A DNA stretch of 64,000 nt from Rosa chinensis. Taxonomy: Eukaryota; Streptophyta; Magnoliopsida; Rosales; Rosaceae. Below the pieces are notes generated by a model that was not told the origin of the DNA, did not search any database, and worked only from the letters and a program-made list of their open reading frames with translations. Position numbers and translations under genes: made by a program. Shown here piece after piece: positions 1-10,623 of the stretch (the first letter of the stretch is position 1; the number at the start of each line of letters is the position of its first letter). The stretch covers positions 23,599,001-23,663,000 of the forward strand of contig NC_037094.1 of the NCBI RefSeq assembly GCF_002994745.2, given 5' to 3'.

Positions 1-660
1 GGTGGCTGGAATTGTTACAATCGAATTAGTGTGGTGTACTACTGTAGACGATGCCAAGAGCCCAAGATCTAAACATACATCTGGAACTGGCCTTTGACAT
101 CATTAATAGTGCTCTCATGCATCTAGTAAGTGTTTCTTGAAAATTCAAAACATAAGCCATGTTTATTTAAATTTCTACTAGTAGGTTTATGTATCTGTAT
201 TTTGGTTTGCTCCGCTGATCTGCTCACTGTTAACAGCAACTGTTTTGATCAGCTTTTGTGCTACTATTTCTAACGACAAGAGCAGAGAAAAAGGAAGAAA
301 CCTAATACTAGCATTTCTGCGACCGAGTGTCAAGCTCCACAACAGGCCTAGAAGAAGTACATCTTCTCTTCTAAATCCTCGATGGAAGCTGCCCCAGATG
401 GTAACTACTAGGAGCGGTGTATGTATTCCTGAAGTGCATTGCTAGGAGTTAGTCGAAGCACGTATATTTTGGCTGACTTTCTTGTAGAAAAAGTTAGAAA
501 ACCTTGACATGGATGTAGTTGTTGGAATGTCTTGGAACCTAGAGACACATATGTCACTGTTACTTGACATTTGATGCATAAGTATGTATCAAATCCATTG
601 CTCTCTTGTTACGTTATGTTTAAATTAAGGAATTTGAGTTTGAATTGTATTACTAAATAT
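1..660. other. Unassigned sequence at window edge
   Basis: No gene could be assigned. Short open stretches lie around 245-445, and the DNA could be the 3' end of a gene that starts outside the window, but no protein family is recognisable. After about 480 the sequence looks like ordinary AT-rich intergenic DNA. Confidence 0.3.
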
Positions 661-1820
661 AGCACATGCAAATTTGTAGTCGGTGGTCTAAAATTCTCCT
701 AGGCGGCCGCCTAGGCTCCATCTAGGCTTCAGAACGTGGCCAGTCGCCTAGGCATGCTGGGTTAAAAAAACAAAAATATTCAGTATGTTCAAAGAAATTT
801 TAGTTTGAGTTACGAAATATAGTCAATGCAAAGAAACAAAAACGAATTGCAGTCAGTGTTCTAAAAATTCTCCTGGCCAGTCGCCTAGGCGCGAGAACAT
901 GGCAAGCAGCCTATGCATGTTTTAATGATTCAATTCAGACATCTCTATTTACTGTATGGACCACTTTTGATGTTTTTACACATTAAACTTTCAATTTTGC
1001 CCGTATTTTTTCTTTTTCAGTTCTACCTCCTCTTCCCCGTCTCACCTGTTATCTTTGCGACCTAAACTTTGTGACTCACCCTCATCCAAAACTCTTAAAA
1101 TAATTGTTGTGAAGCAAGATGGATGACTTCATCACCAAACTCCTAACTTGATCAAACTCTTACTCTCTCCTCCTTTTGTTTTCTTCATCGATGTTGATGA
1201 AGGATGGGAATTGAAAGAGCTTTCATCAAGCTCTCACCTTGAATTATGATTAATAAACCTTAACAAAAATTCATACAGAAAATCAAGACCAATTGAAGTA
1301 GCAATAGTAGTTGAGAATTGAGAATGATTCACAATCAAAGATATATTGAATTGTGAATAACGCTTTACCCAAATTCCAAGAGGAAAATCAATTCTAATAA
1401 TTGCAAGACAAAATGAAGCATGAAGAAATTACGAGATTTTTGTTCATTATCACTCTCCTACGTCCAGAGCAGCGAAAACGACAATCATGAAGATCTCAGT
1501 TTTTTTTTTTCCAGGCTTAGATTTGGATTTTAAAATTTTCAAAAAATTAGGGAGGTCTAAATATTAAATTCAGAGGTCAAACTAGAATCACTAAAAAAAA
1601 ATTCAGAATAATTTTTAAATACTAGAATAATTCAGAGGTCAAACTAGAATCACTCAAAAAAAATTCAGAATAATTCAGAGGTCAAAGTAGAATCACTCTA
1701 ACTTTTAATTTGTAAATACTCATTGTCTCATTATATACTTTAACTTTTTTTGTCCGTTTTTTTTTTTTCCATATTTTCATTCAATTACTACTACTTCTAG
1801 TTTTGTTTTAATTAGACACT

Positions 1821-1853
<33 letters not shown>

Positions 1854-1930
1854 AAATAAAATAAAATAAAATCCACTTAGGCACCCGCCTAAGCGATTAG
1901 ACACTAGGTCCCTCTCCACCAAAAATAACA
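660..1930. repeat. Dispersed repeat with CCTAGGCGG-type palindromic motifs
   Basis: Motifs such as CCTAGGCGGCCGCCTAGG (near 702) and GGCACCCGCCTAAGCG (near 1880) are typical of decayed plant DNA elements. The stretch at 640-760 is partly repeated at 800-910 (shared words include ATTCTCCT, GGCCAGTCGCCTAGGC). A second direct repeat, containing TTCAGAGGTCAAACTAGAAT, occurs about three times between 1570 and 1700. A (TA)n run lies at about 1819-1846. No coding potential is seen and the superfamily is not certain. Confidence 0.45.
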
Positions 1931-1942
1931 TGATTGCAGTAC

Positions 1943-2712
1943 GGGTGGTTCTATTCAAACCTCTAAATTCGTTATTTGGACCTCTCATTTTTTTTTTAAA
2001 AAATTTAATCTCAATTATACCCCTAAATAAAATTTAAAAAAAAAAATCAATTTCAACTTGGCTGAGTCCTTACTGTCTCTTCGCATATCACTCAATTCTC
2101 TTTCTTTCTTTCATCATCTTTGTACATCAAGTTAAAAAAATCTCTTGTAGGTAGTTAGCCCCTTCATTTGGCTTTTACGATTATTTCAATTTGATTTTCC
2201 TTTTGGTTCCTTGGTTTCTGGTGGAGGTTGCTAGCTACAATTCATAATTTATATTGTATATTAGATAACTGAATAAATCTCTAATCCTTGACTTTGTGAA
2301 TAATTGTTCTATTGAACAACTATACAAAACCAGTACTTATAGGTTGCAATATGGGTTTTCTATCATTTCTTCTCAGGATAAGCCGATGAGCTTGGAAATT
2401 CCTGTTATGTCCTCAAAAGTGATAGAGATCCAACGACTGGATTTTCTAAAACTCGGTTTATACTATTGGTTCCTTAAGGCTAGTTCATGAGGAGCCGATT
2501 TTGTTTTCCCGGGAGAGTCTGATCAAAGTTCATCTTCCCAGAGTTTGGCATCATCAATAATCACAGAGGTTAGGTCGCAGAGATAGGGACAGGAGGTGGG
2601 AAGTGAAAAAGGATAGGGTTGGGGTCGAATATGGGTAAAATTGGAAATTTGATGTACACAAATATTAAAAGAGGTCCAAATAGCAAATTAGGAGGTATGA
2701 ATAGAGCCACCC
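1943..2712. mobile_element. Non-autonomous Mutator-like element (MULE MITE)
   Basis: The ends form long terminal inverted repeats of about 46 bp: the left end starts GGGTGGTTCTATTCAAACCT and the right end read in reverse starts GGGTGGCTCTATTCATACCT; both continue to a shared TATTTGGACCTCT. The element is flanked by a perfect 9-bp direct repeat TTGCAGTAC (1934-1942 and 2713-2721). Long TIRs with a 9-bp duplication are the hallmark of Mutator-like elements. The 770-bp interior has no transposase ORF, so the element is non-autonomous. Confidence 0.88.
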
Positions 2713-2721
2713 TTGCAGTAC

Positions 2722-3095
2722 CAAATGAATTGCAACTTCTGGAAATAATTATCCCCAACCATTTAAATCAATCTGTAATAGACAGAAAAATCAAACCCAC
2801 ATTTCTTGACATCTAAATTAGGTGTGGGAAAATCAAATTTTGCTCATTCAACCACAACAAGAAGCACCAAAACCTTTGGCCTTTTAATGTGGTTAAAAAC
2901 CAACTCTAGCTAGAGAGTGACACCCAGCTGCCCATACGGATTTTCTTTCTAATTCCATACCCTAATCCATATGGAATGCATGCCCTAAAAGACACAAAAA
3001 TCAAAAGCAAACCATTCAAGGGTACTTCGAACACATACCTTATTACTTAGTCAAGTATGTACTCGTAAAATTTTCTTGCTCTAATATTATTCATG
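2722..3095. other. AT-rich intergenic sequence
   Basis: No gene, RNA or clear repeat is visible apart from a first trace of the tandem repeat that follows. Confidence 0.4.
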
Positions 3096-3655
3096 AATCA
3101 TGCACATCATAGATAGCAACTTTTCCATACGTAATTACATCTTAATTATTTCTGGAACTCAATGGATACCCTAAAACAATACAAAAGACAAAAAAATGAA
3201 AAACAAACTATTCAAGGATACTTTGAACACAAACCACTCGATCGTTTTCCAATTGATGAAAAGGAAAAGATACCAACGATTAAAATACAGAAAGGTGAAT
3301 GCAAAGCGTAAAGAAACCTACTAAATATATATGGGAATGAATTTGAACCCAACAAAGCTCCCCAACCGGTTCATGCACATCATAGAGAGCAACTTTTCCA
3401 TACGTAATTACATCTTAATTATTTCTGGAACTCAGTACCCTATATGGAATGGATACCCTAAAACAATACAAAAGACAAAAAAAAGAAAAACAAACTATTC
3501 AAGGATACTTTGAACGCAAACCACTCGATCGTTTCCAATTGATGAAAAGGAAAAGATACCAACGATTAAAATACAGAAAGGTAAATGCAAAGCGTAAAGA
3601 AACCTACTAAATATATATGGGAATGAATTTGAACCCAACAAAGCACCCCAACCAT
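3096..3655. repeat. Two-copy tandem duplication, unit about 275-280 bp
   Basis: The block starting TCATGCACATCATAGATAGC (about 3097) recurs at about 3371. Both copies contain TTTTCCATACGTAATTACAT, CACTCGATCGTTT and ATATATATGGGAATGAATTT in the same order. Copies differ by a few substitutions and small indels. No coding function is seen. Confidence 0.85.
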
Positions 3656-4400
3656 TTGAAATAGAGGAATAAAGCAATGGGAAAGGAAAGTGATGATGAT
3701 GTTTGTACATGTAAAACAAGCAAAAGGAAGAAGCAAGACGACCCACATTGTCTAGCTCGATTACAACAAAGTCTACAAAGTTCCTCTGCTAACTTTTTCA
3801 CTGTGATTGAACAAAGAGGTTAAAAGAGTTGTGTTCCAAACAGTTCATGTTGAGTTCAATTCTGCAAGAAAATGTCTCTTTTTTCTTGTAAGGAAAAGAA
3901 ACAAACGTTATCGATTATTGAGTTTTAATCCCGAGTTGTAGTTTTTGATATCCGACATATACTATATGTAATAAGATTTGAGCATCTCTAATGAATATAT
4001 CAAGGCTCAAATTGTCTTTATGCAAGTTCTCAACTACATTCTACATGCCAAAAATTAGTGACTTCCAAAGAAGGAAGATGGGTTTCTACGCTTTTGTGAC
4101 GTCGGAGCTGAAGCATTTATCAAAATTTACTATTTTTGTTTAGGGGAAAGGAAAATATATTCTTGTGATCAAAGATCATAATGACATTGCAAGGTCAATC
4201 TAAGGGATCTGAAGATCACTCATTACATTAATTGCTTCATTGAACTTAGTCAGGCAAACTTTCAAAAGGAAAATGCAAAACTAAAATCCAAAAAGGAAGA
4301 TGCAAAACACTAAAATCCAAAGAGGAAGATGCAAAACACTAATCCAAAATGAAAATGCAAAGAAAAACAACTAACAACTAAATTTATTCCTATACAACCC
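3656..4400. other. Intergenic, no gene seen
   Basis: AT-rich DNA. A short A-rich tandem motif (GGAAGATGCAAAACACTAA and variants, about three copies) lies at 4265-4365. No coding region is supported. Confidence 0.4.
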
Positions 4401-5060
4401 TAGTTCTATGCATCTGCCCAGACTGGCTTGGGGCCTAGGACCTCTTGGTGTACCCTTCCACCAAATCCGACAGTGAATAGCTTCAAAATAGGATTGAGTG
4501 GCTCGTCAAAGGGCCCAACAATGATACAAGCCCAAGTAAGAGAGAGGAGGGAAAGTGGCCTTGACCCAACATGCCTAAACCACTCCCACTACCCTCATCC
4601 CTAAACCTAGACCAGTTCTTGCCGAAACCCTAGCAAGACTGCCAAGTCTGTTGCCGCACCCACCTCAGTTTGGCGGCCTACCCAGACGCGAACCCATGAC
4701 AGCCATCCCGTTCACCAAAAGCTTATTCCTGCCGACGATGCAGCCGCCTGATCCAATCACGATCCAAGCACCTCCTTCAGCTATCCAGTCAATCAGCGAC
4801 GATTCTCACCACGCAACAAACAGAGATCCGGAGACCGCCGCCCTACAACTCGAAGCCCAGATCACTACAACTAGCACCGTAGATCCAGACCTAATGTCAC
4901 CTTGCCTTGAAGCCCGACTTCCCGCTGTTGCACAAGCCCGACCCGCACCAGACGAGATCGACGACAGAAGACGTCCTCTAGCAGGCAAGGATCAAAACTG
5001 ACGCCACCGCGCCACTGCACAAAACTCTAGGTTTCAGTATGCGGAGCTCTAAGTTTTTGA
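4400..5060. repeat. GC-rich retroelement-like fragment
   Basis: Base composition shifts abruptly to GC- and C-rich DNA. A chance open frame of 116 codons (4651-5001, +) is proline- and alanine-rich with no domain. The phrase ..ACCTCTTGGTGTACCC.. near 4440 has a counterpart ..ACCCCTTTTGGTGTACG.. near 6671, so this and 6391-7194 seem to be two fragments of the same element family. Possibly a non-LTR element 5' region, but this is not proven. Confidence 0.4.
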
Positions 5061-5633
5061 GAGCTCTCTGTTTATTAAAATTTACTATTGAAAAGTGAAT
5101 CTATGTAAAAATTACAGTTCAACTGTTATCCACAAAAAGAAAAACCTATCGACTATTAGGAGATTCGCTACAGCGGTGCAAACCCTAAAATCGTGAATTC
5201 AGATGTCAAAAGGTTTCATTCAGAGCATTTAGTTAGATTCAATGTAATCCATCATAGTTGGGAGACATTTTACCGCAACTTTGTTAAAACAGATGCTAGA
5301 ACCCCTTAGACTATTCTACTTTTTTCTGGTCTAAGCAATGCCCCCCCTACTCCCCTAGGGAGACACTTGTGACACTCACATTGGACAAGCAAAATGCCTT
5401 TTCTATTTCAGAAGCCAATGGATCTCCCGGCCGACAAAGAAGCACTACCTGCGTCCTGCGATACCAGCAGAATATTCCGATGTGGAACAAGTATAGTAAC
5501 AACGAAAATTAAGCTCCGTAGTAACAAATATAAAAATGTAAAGGAGGACAAAGTTTCGATCGATGAGAATCAAAGAAAGGCATAGGCATGATATTCAAAG
5601 CTAAAGTTCAAAACTTGAATACTTAACATCATG
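5060..5633. other. Intergenic, no gene seen
   Basis: Nothing recognisable. The short open frame at 5394-5585 shows no family features. Confidence 0.4.
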
Positions 5634-5648
5634 AATTTACAAACAGTT

Positions 5649-5859
5649 ACCCAATGGGGTTGGTCTAGTGGAAGCATGCTAGGCCTGCAAGTTGGGCGAA
5701 TGTTACAGTGTTACTCCTGGTAATAGGAGGTCACTGGTTCGATCATCCGCTTGTGAAAAATTCTCCTTGGGGAGGGGTCCAACCCATGTTGCTCTGAGGC
5801 CCCGGAGTGATAGTCCCACCCGACCACCATTTTTTCTAATCAAAAAAAAAAAAAAAAAA
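5649..5859 (+). mobile_element. SINE (tRNA-derived head, poly-A tail)
   Basis: The body begins ACCCAATGGGGTTGG and has a tRNA-like head with a box A-like TGGTCTAGTGG and a box B-like GGTTCGATCATCC. It ends in a poly-A run of about 19. Perfect 15-bp target duplications AATTTACAAACAGTT flank it (5634-5648 and 5860-5874). Head, length (about 211 bp), tail and duplication all fit a plant SINE. Confidence 0.88.
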
Positions 5860-6029
5860 AATTTACAAACAGTTTTCACATGGAGTTTGTCTTTGGTCGG
5901 TCCGGGTGTCGCCCTCTCCGACTGTTCTTCTGAGCCTATGGCGCTGGTTGGTTTGATCCCACGCAAAGTGCTTAGCCAATAATTCTTTTGAATTTTTTTT
6001 TTTGAAAAGTATTTTTTTTTTTTGAATAA

Positions 6030-7865
6030 TTGAAAAGTATTTCTTGATAACAAGGAAGAGTAATTTACTTGGGGATGAAACTAACATGAGAGATTAGTTA
6101 ATTCCCTATTTTATAACCCAAGTGGACGTATGACTTCAACATTTGACTTCTTAATTTGTGAGTAGAAAATCAAGAGTTCAATTTACAAATTAGATTTTGA
6201 GCATTCGGGGTCGACTCATCCAATGACTTACGGTGGTGGATCTCGTAACAAGGTGTAAGTTGACATTTCCGAACTTATTCATTATCTCTCAAACTACTCT
6301 CCTGGTGTTGGCTAAAGTCAAATCAGTTGAGCTTATATCATTGGGAAAGTTTTTAATGGGTTCAGAGAGTGTACAAGTAGAATTTTTTTTTTTTTGAAAA
6401 AGTTTTTTTTTTTTTTAAGGGCAACGGAAGACTAATCCATTGATGGTAAATCATACGACCTCATTCGGTCAAGCATGGAGGGTACAGAACACCCCTTATA
6501 TTACAACGCAAGCTCATGAAGAGTACTAAATCCAAAAGAAATCTAAAAAAACTAACGTCCAAAAGACTAAAATCCTAAAGGAACTGCTGAAAAAAATGCA
6601 GAATTTAAAAACTTCCTAATCCCACACTGCCCTAAAATGGAACCAATGTCCTGAACATCTTGACACCTAAGACCCCTTTTGGTGTACGTCGCAACATTCA
6701 ACACACCCACGGCAACATGCTAGGGACAGATGCAGGACAAAAGAGAAAGACAGACCACCTCCAAGAAGCCCAAACCCGACTGAGAGTGAGAACATAGGGG
6801 AATTGAACTATTAGGCCCAATTCAAAGGCAGAGGCCCAAGACCCACTGCCCAAACCCTACGCTCCCAAACCGCCGACTGGATCTGGAACCTCCAAGAAGC
6901 CGTCCGCCACCTGCTCGTCAATCCGGTGGCCTCCCCAGGCAAGGGGCCATAGCACCCATCGCACCACCTACCAAATCTGCCCTCTGCAACTTATCTAGCC
7001 TGCAAAGCACGAACCAAAGACTTAGTGGATGGCTCCTCTTCGCCTGAAGGACGTCTCCGACAGCGCTCCTCCGCTAGACCCCGAAAGCCTGTCACTGCCT
7101 CCTCCTCGTCGACCCTAAAAGCCGCCCTAGAACCAATCCGAAGCAATCTAAACCTGAGGTTTTCTCCTCCAGCCAAACCACGTCCACAACCAATAACCTA
7201 TGGTGGTGGATCTCATAACAATGTGTAATTTGACATTTCCGAACTTATTCATTATCTCTCAAACTACTCTCCTGAATAGTTAGCGAAGGTCAAATCAGTC
7301 GAACTTATATATATCATTGAGATAGTTTTTCATAGGTTCAGAGTGTGTACATGTAGATATTTTTTTTGAAAAAGTATTTCTTGATAACAAGGAAGAGTAA
7401 TTTAACTTGGGGATGAAACTAACATGAGAGACTAGCTAATTCCTGGTTTTATGACTCTGACATTTGACTTCTTAATCTGTGAATAGAAGATCATGAGTTC
7501 AATTTACAAATTAGTTGTTATATATCTTCGATTGTAATTATCAACATTTTCACTAAAAAAAATGTAATTTAGATCAAAATTTAGAATTATAAAGAATTTT
7601 GCTAAGCTGCTCATCAACAACCATGTGTCCATTCTTGTCATTTATGATATTGTGTTGTACTATTAAAGAATTTTGAGCATTCGGAGTCGACTCATCCAAT
7701 GACTTATAATGGTGGATCTCGTAACAAGGTGTAAGTTGACATTTGTGAACTTATTCATTATCTCTCAAACCACTTGTCTGGATCGTTCGCTACGGTCAAA
7801 TCAGTCAAACTTATATCATCGAGATAGTTTTTCATCGGTTCAGACTCTGTACAAGTAGCTTTAAC
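6030..7865. repeat. Dispersed repeat family, partial copies
   Basis: Two modules recur. One (AAGTATTTCTTGATAACAAGGAAGAGTAA.. in part) is at about 6035-6185 and 7370-7520. The other, with CGACTCATCCAATGACTTA and GAACTTATTCATTATCTCTC, is at about 6190-6390, 7195-7355 and 7680-7860. The copies are diverged, and the second one is interrupted by the fragment at 6391-7194. No ORF is seen. Element class unknown. Confidence 0.65.
6391..7194. mobile_element. GC-rich retroelement fragment inserted in repeat
   Basis: It begins with poly-T runs, then GGGCAACGGAAGACTAATCC, and becomes C-rich towards 7190, before the host repeat resumes at TATGGTGGTGGATCTC. The poly-T entry suggests a poly-A-tailed element lying on the minus strand. 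Its middle resembles the GC-rich block at 4400-5060. No reverse transcriptase was recognised. Confidence 0.45.
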
Positions 7866-8836
7866 TACCTTAGCCAACATGTCCCACAATCCGTCATAAT
7901 TGGAGCACTAGCTAGCGGTTTACATGGTGAGGAACAACTCCAGAGAGCAATATTTAGTTACTTCAAGGCTCTTTCGATCCCTTCTCCACATTACAGATAT
8001 TGAAATTTTTTACCGAATAGATTACAACTCTCAAGTTGATGTTTAAACTCGTATTAAAGCTTTTATATAAATAAAAAATTAGTGCTTTTCTCTCCTTCTC
8101 TTTTCAACTCTTTTCTCCGTAATACCTGTCCACTACTACGTACTATTATCACTCATTCTAAATACTTCTTTCATGAACAATATATAGTCGTGTTATCTAC
8201 ATTCATAATTCTATTCTCAAATTATAAAACTAAATAACGTCATGCCGAGTAAATCGATTATATGCATGAACAATATCGATAATCGATAATGTCAATTGAA
8301 GATTTGAAGAAGATAATCATTAATAGTGGGAAGGGAACCAACCATAATTGAATAAAGTCGCAGCAAACCAATCATAACATCAAACAAAATAAAACCAATC
8401 AGACACCTCACCAAGTTGATGCATTGTCTATCTTTGAGATTCATTATTTGCCACTTAAAAATTTTTCATAGGATAAGGTATTCTGCTCCAACCATTGACA
8501 TAAATGGGGGAAAAGTACGTGCAATTGGTAGGAGAAATTTGACTTATAAAAATAATTTTATTGTCAAACATTATTCTGCAAACCCATACTTTGAAGAGAA
8601 CAACACTATCAAATTCATGCTATCCTTACTCTATTGGGAAATGTCAACTTAATTATCTTTTCCTCTATGGAAGTGGTCAACTAATTTCATATCATATTGT
8701 ATCCCCGACCAAATTGCAATAATGAAAAATCATAATCAGGAACAAAAGCAATCCAATGCCTAATATATGTCATCATTTTTAAGCTACTAACAGGAATTCT
8801 TAAACTAATCACTACGAATATTATAATGTAATAAAC

Positions 8837-8840
<4 letters not shown>
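7866..8840. other. Intergenic, no gene seen
   Basis: AT-rich DNA without recognisable genes. The open frame at 8416-8652 has no family features. Confidence 0.4.

Positions 8841-8872
<32 letters not shown>
8841..8872. repeat. (TA)n microsatellite
   Basis: Sixteen TA units in an uninterrupted run. Similar runs occur near 1819, 38085, 39460, 45746 and 56487. Confidence 0.95.
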
Positions 8873-8875
<3 letters not shown>

Positions 8876-9480
8876 TATATTTTTCTTTTTTTATCGGAAA
8901 TGAGGTAGCAAACCACCACATTTACATTAGTGAGTTAGTAACACACCTACCTAGTCACTATTTAGACCGAGGTCCACGAGAGTACCCAAACAAAATCAAA
9001 CTAATCCATAGCCACATTTGCACAAATCCGAAGACCTCTTAAACTTGCTAGCCACAAATTAGAGGAAGTTTAGCTCGAACGCTAGACATGGAGATTCCAT
9101 GTTAAGCAGCTCCGATTGACCTTTGTCACATTACCATATCAGGTGGTTATATTCATGTTTTTTTTTTAAACAAGGTGAAACCCAATGCAAAATAAGTTTA
9201 ACTGTGATATACCAAACTTGAAACTCGATCGCCAAACTAACAGTGTTGCGCACAATAAGGTAAACTAGGTCTGGTGTTCGATCCCCTTAAATGTAAAGCC
9301 TTATATGTGAAGAAAAAGAAAAGGAAACATCATACCACCAAGGTAAAGCTTTCCTTTCGATCAAAAAATAAGGTGAGCTATGCCGCAGAGGGAAACAAAT
9401 ACAGGGTTAGGGCAAGCATTTAAGCCCACAGTTTTTTAGTTACGTGATTTGATCTCTGGAATATTCGGATTCCTTACCCC
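8873..9480. other. Intergenic upstream of CBL1, possible SINE/LINE scraps
   Basis: A T-rich start followed by a low-AT block (8900-9110) looks like a minus-strand retroposon tail. A box B-like phrase GGTGTTCGATCCCC occurs near 9272, but no intact tRNA-like head or target duplication is seen. No gene is supported. Confidence 0.35.
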
Positions 9481-9530
9481 ATAAAAGCCCCCAAAATTCC
9501 ACGTCTCCACCACGTGGTCCAACTCACGTG
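9478..9530 (+). promoter_or_regulatory. CBL1 core promoter region with two G-boxes
   Basis: A TATA-like ATAAAAG (9481-9487) is followed within 50 bp by CCACGTGG (9510-9517) and TCACGTGC (9524-9531). CACGTG is the G-box/ABRE core bound by plant bZIP and bHLH factors. Where transcription starts is not known, so the motifs may lie in the promoter or in the first part of the leader. Stress or light control is an inference. Confidence 0.5.
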
Positions 9531-10623
9531 CACCGGACTTTCTTCCTCCTCCCCACAGCTATTTGTTCCATCGATAGTCTCTGTTTCCAACTTCACAAGT
9601 CGCAGTTTTAGACAAATCACCGTGAAATTCTCTAGAAACAAACTCAACCCCAGCCGTCCGATCACCTCCCCGCAACCTATTCTTCTGCTTCTCCCACAAA
9701 CAAACCCATTAAACCAAACCGAATCTCGCAGCTTTAGGAGTTTGTTCTACCTCTGCTTTCCTCTCCTCGTCTCTGTTTCTGTTGCATTTTCGTCCGACCT
9801 CAGTTGGCCGCACGCTGAGATTTTCCGGCCAAATTCTTGGTCGGGTAAGTTAACCTTTCCTTACATTGTTTCCGACCGTACGGTTGTTGTTGTTCGGTGG
9901 ATGTGCTAGTTCTGGTCGTTTAAGGTTTGTTCTTGAAGAAGGTGTTGGTTTTGGTGATTTTTCCTGGGGTTTATGTGATCTGGGTTTTGGTTCAATTTGG
10001 TTGTTATTGGGTTTTTGATGCTCTTCTGGTGATCCTTGGTTGTTGGGAGATTGAAGACAAAAGAATAGAGAAGAAAATGAGATGGGCTCTGTTTGATTGT
10101 TGGTTTGATTTTATTTGAGCTCCTGAATTTGTTTCTTTGATCATTTATTTCAAAGAAAATGGGGAGCTTGGCAATTTGGATCCTTTGTATGTGAAAGTTA
10201 AAAAAGATTCCAACTTTATTTTATTCTCCCTTCTGTTTTGACAAATTTTAAGAAATTGGTATTTGCTGTTTTGGTTTTTAAGATACTGGATTGCCATTTT
10301 GATTGAGTTCTTCTTGATTAGACCGTTTCTTTTTATTCCTTGATCAGGTAATTTGATTTGTTAATTTTTTCAGAGCTACGAATTAAGTGTCTATGTGATT
10401 GGCTTATCTACTAATTGTTTATGGATGGTGCTGTTTGAATTTGGATATCTGGATGCGAGTTTGAAATGGTTTTGATTTGTAGTGACTGCTAAGCTTTAGT
10501 TCGGATTTGCTGGTGTCTTCTTCACTAAATTGGATGTTTTTTTTTGTTTTGGGTACAAAAGGAAGCGTAAGGCCTGGGGAGGGGAGGGCTAAGCTAGCCT
10601 TGGGTTTTGAGTAAATGTTCTAA

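Noticed and set aside
4651..5001. 116-codon Pro/Ala-rich open frame
   Set aside because: Lies in a GC-rich repeat fragment with a sister copy near 6.7 kb; no domain and an open antisense frame as well.
5670..5760. Possible tRNA gene (box A and box B present)
   Set aside because: It is the tRNA-derived head of a SINE with target duplications and a poly-A tail, and it cannot form a proper cloverleaf with an acceptor stem.
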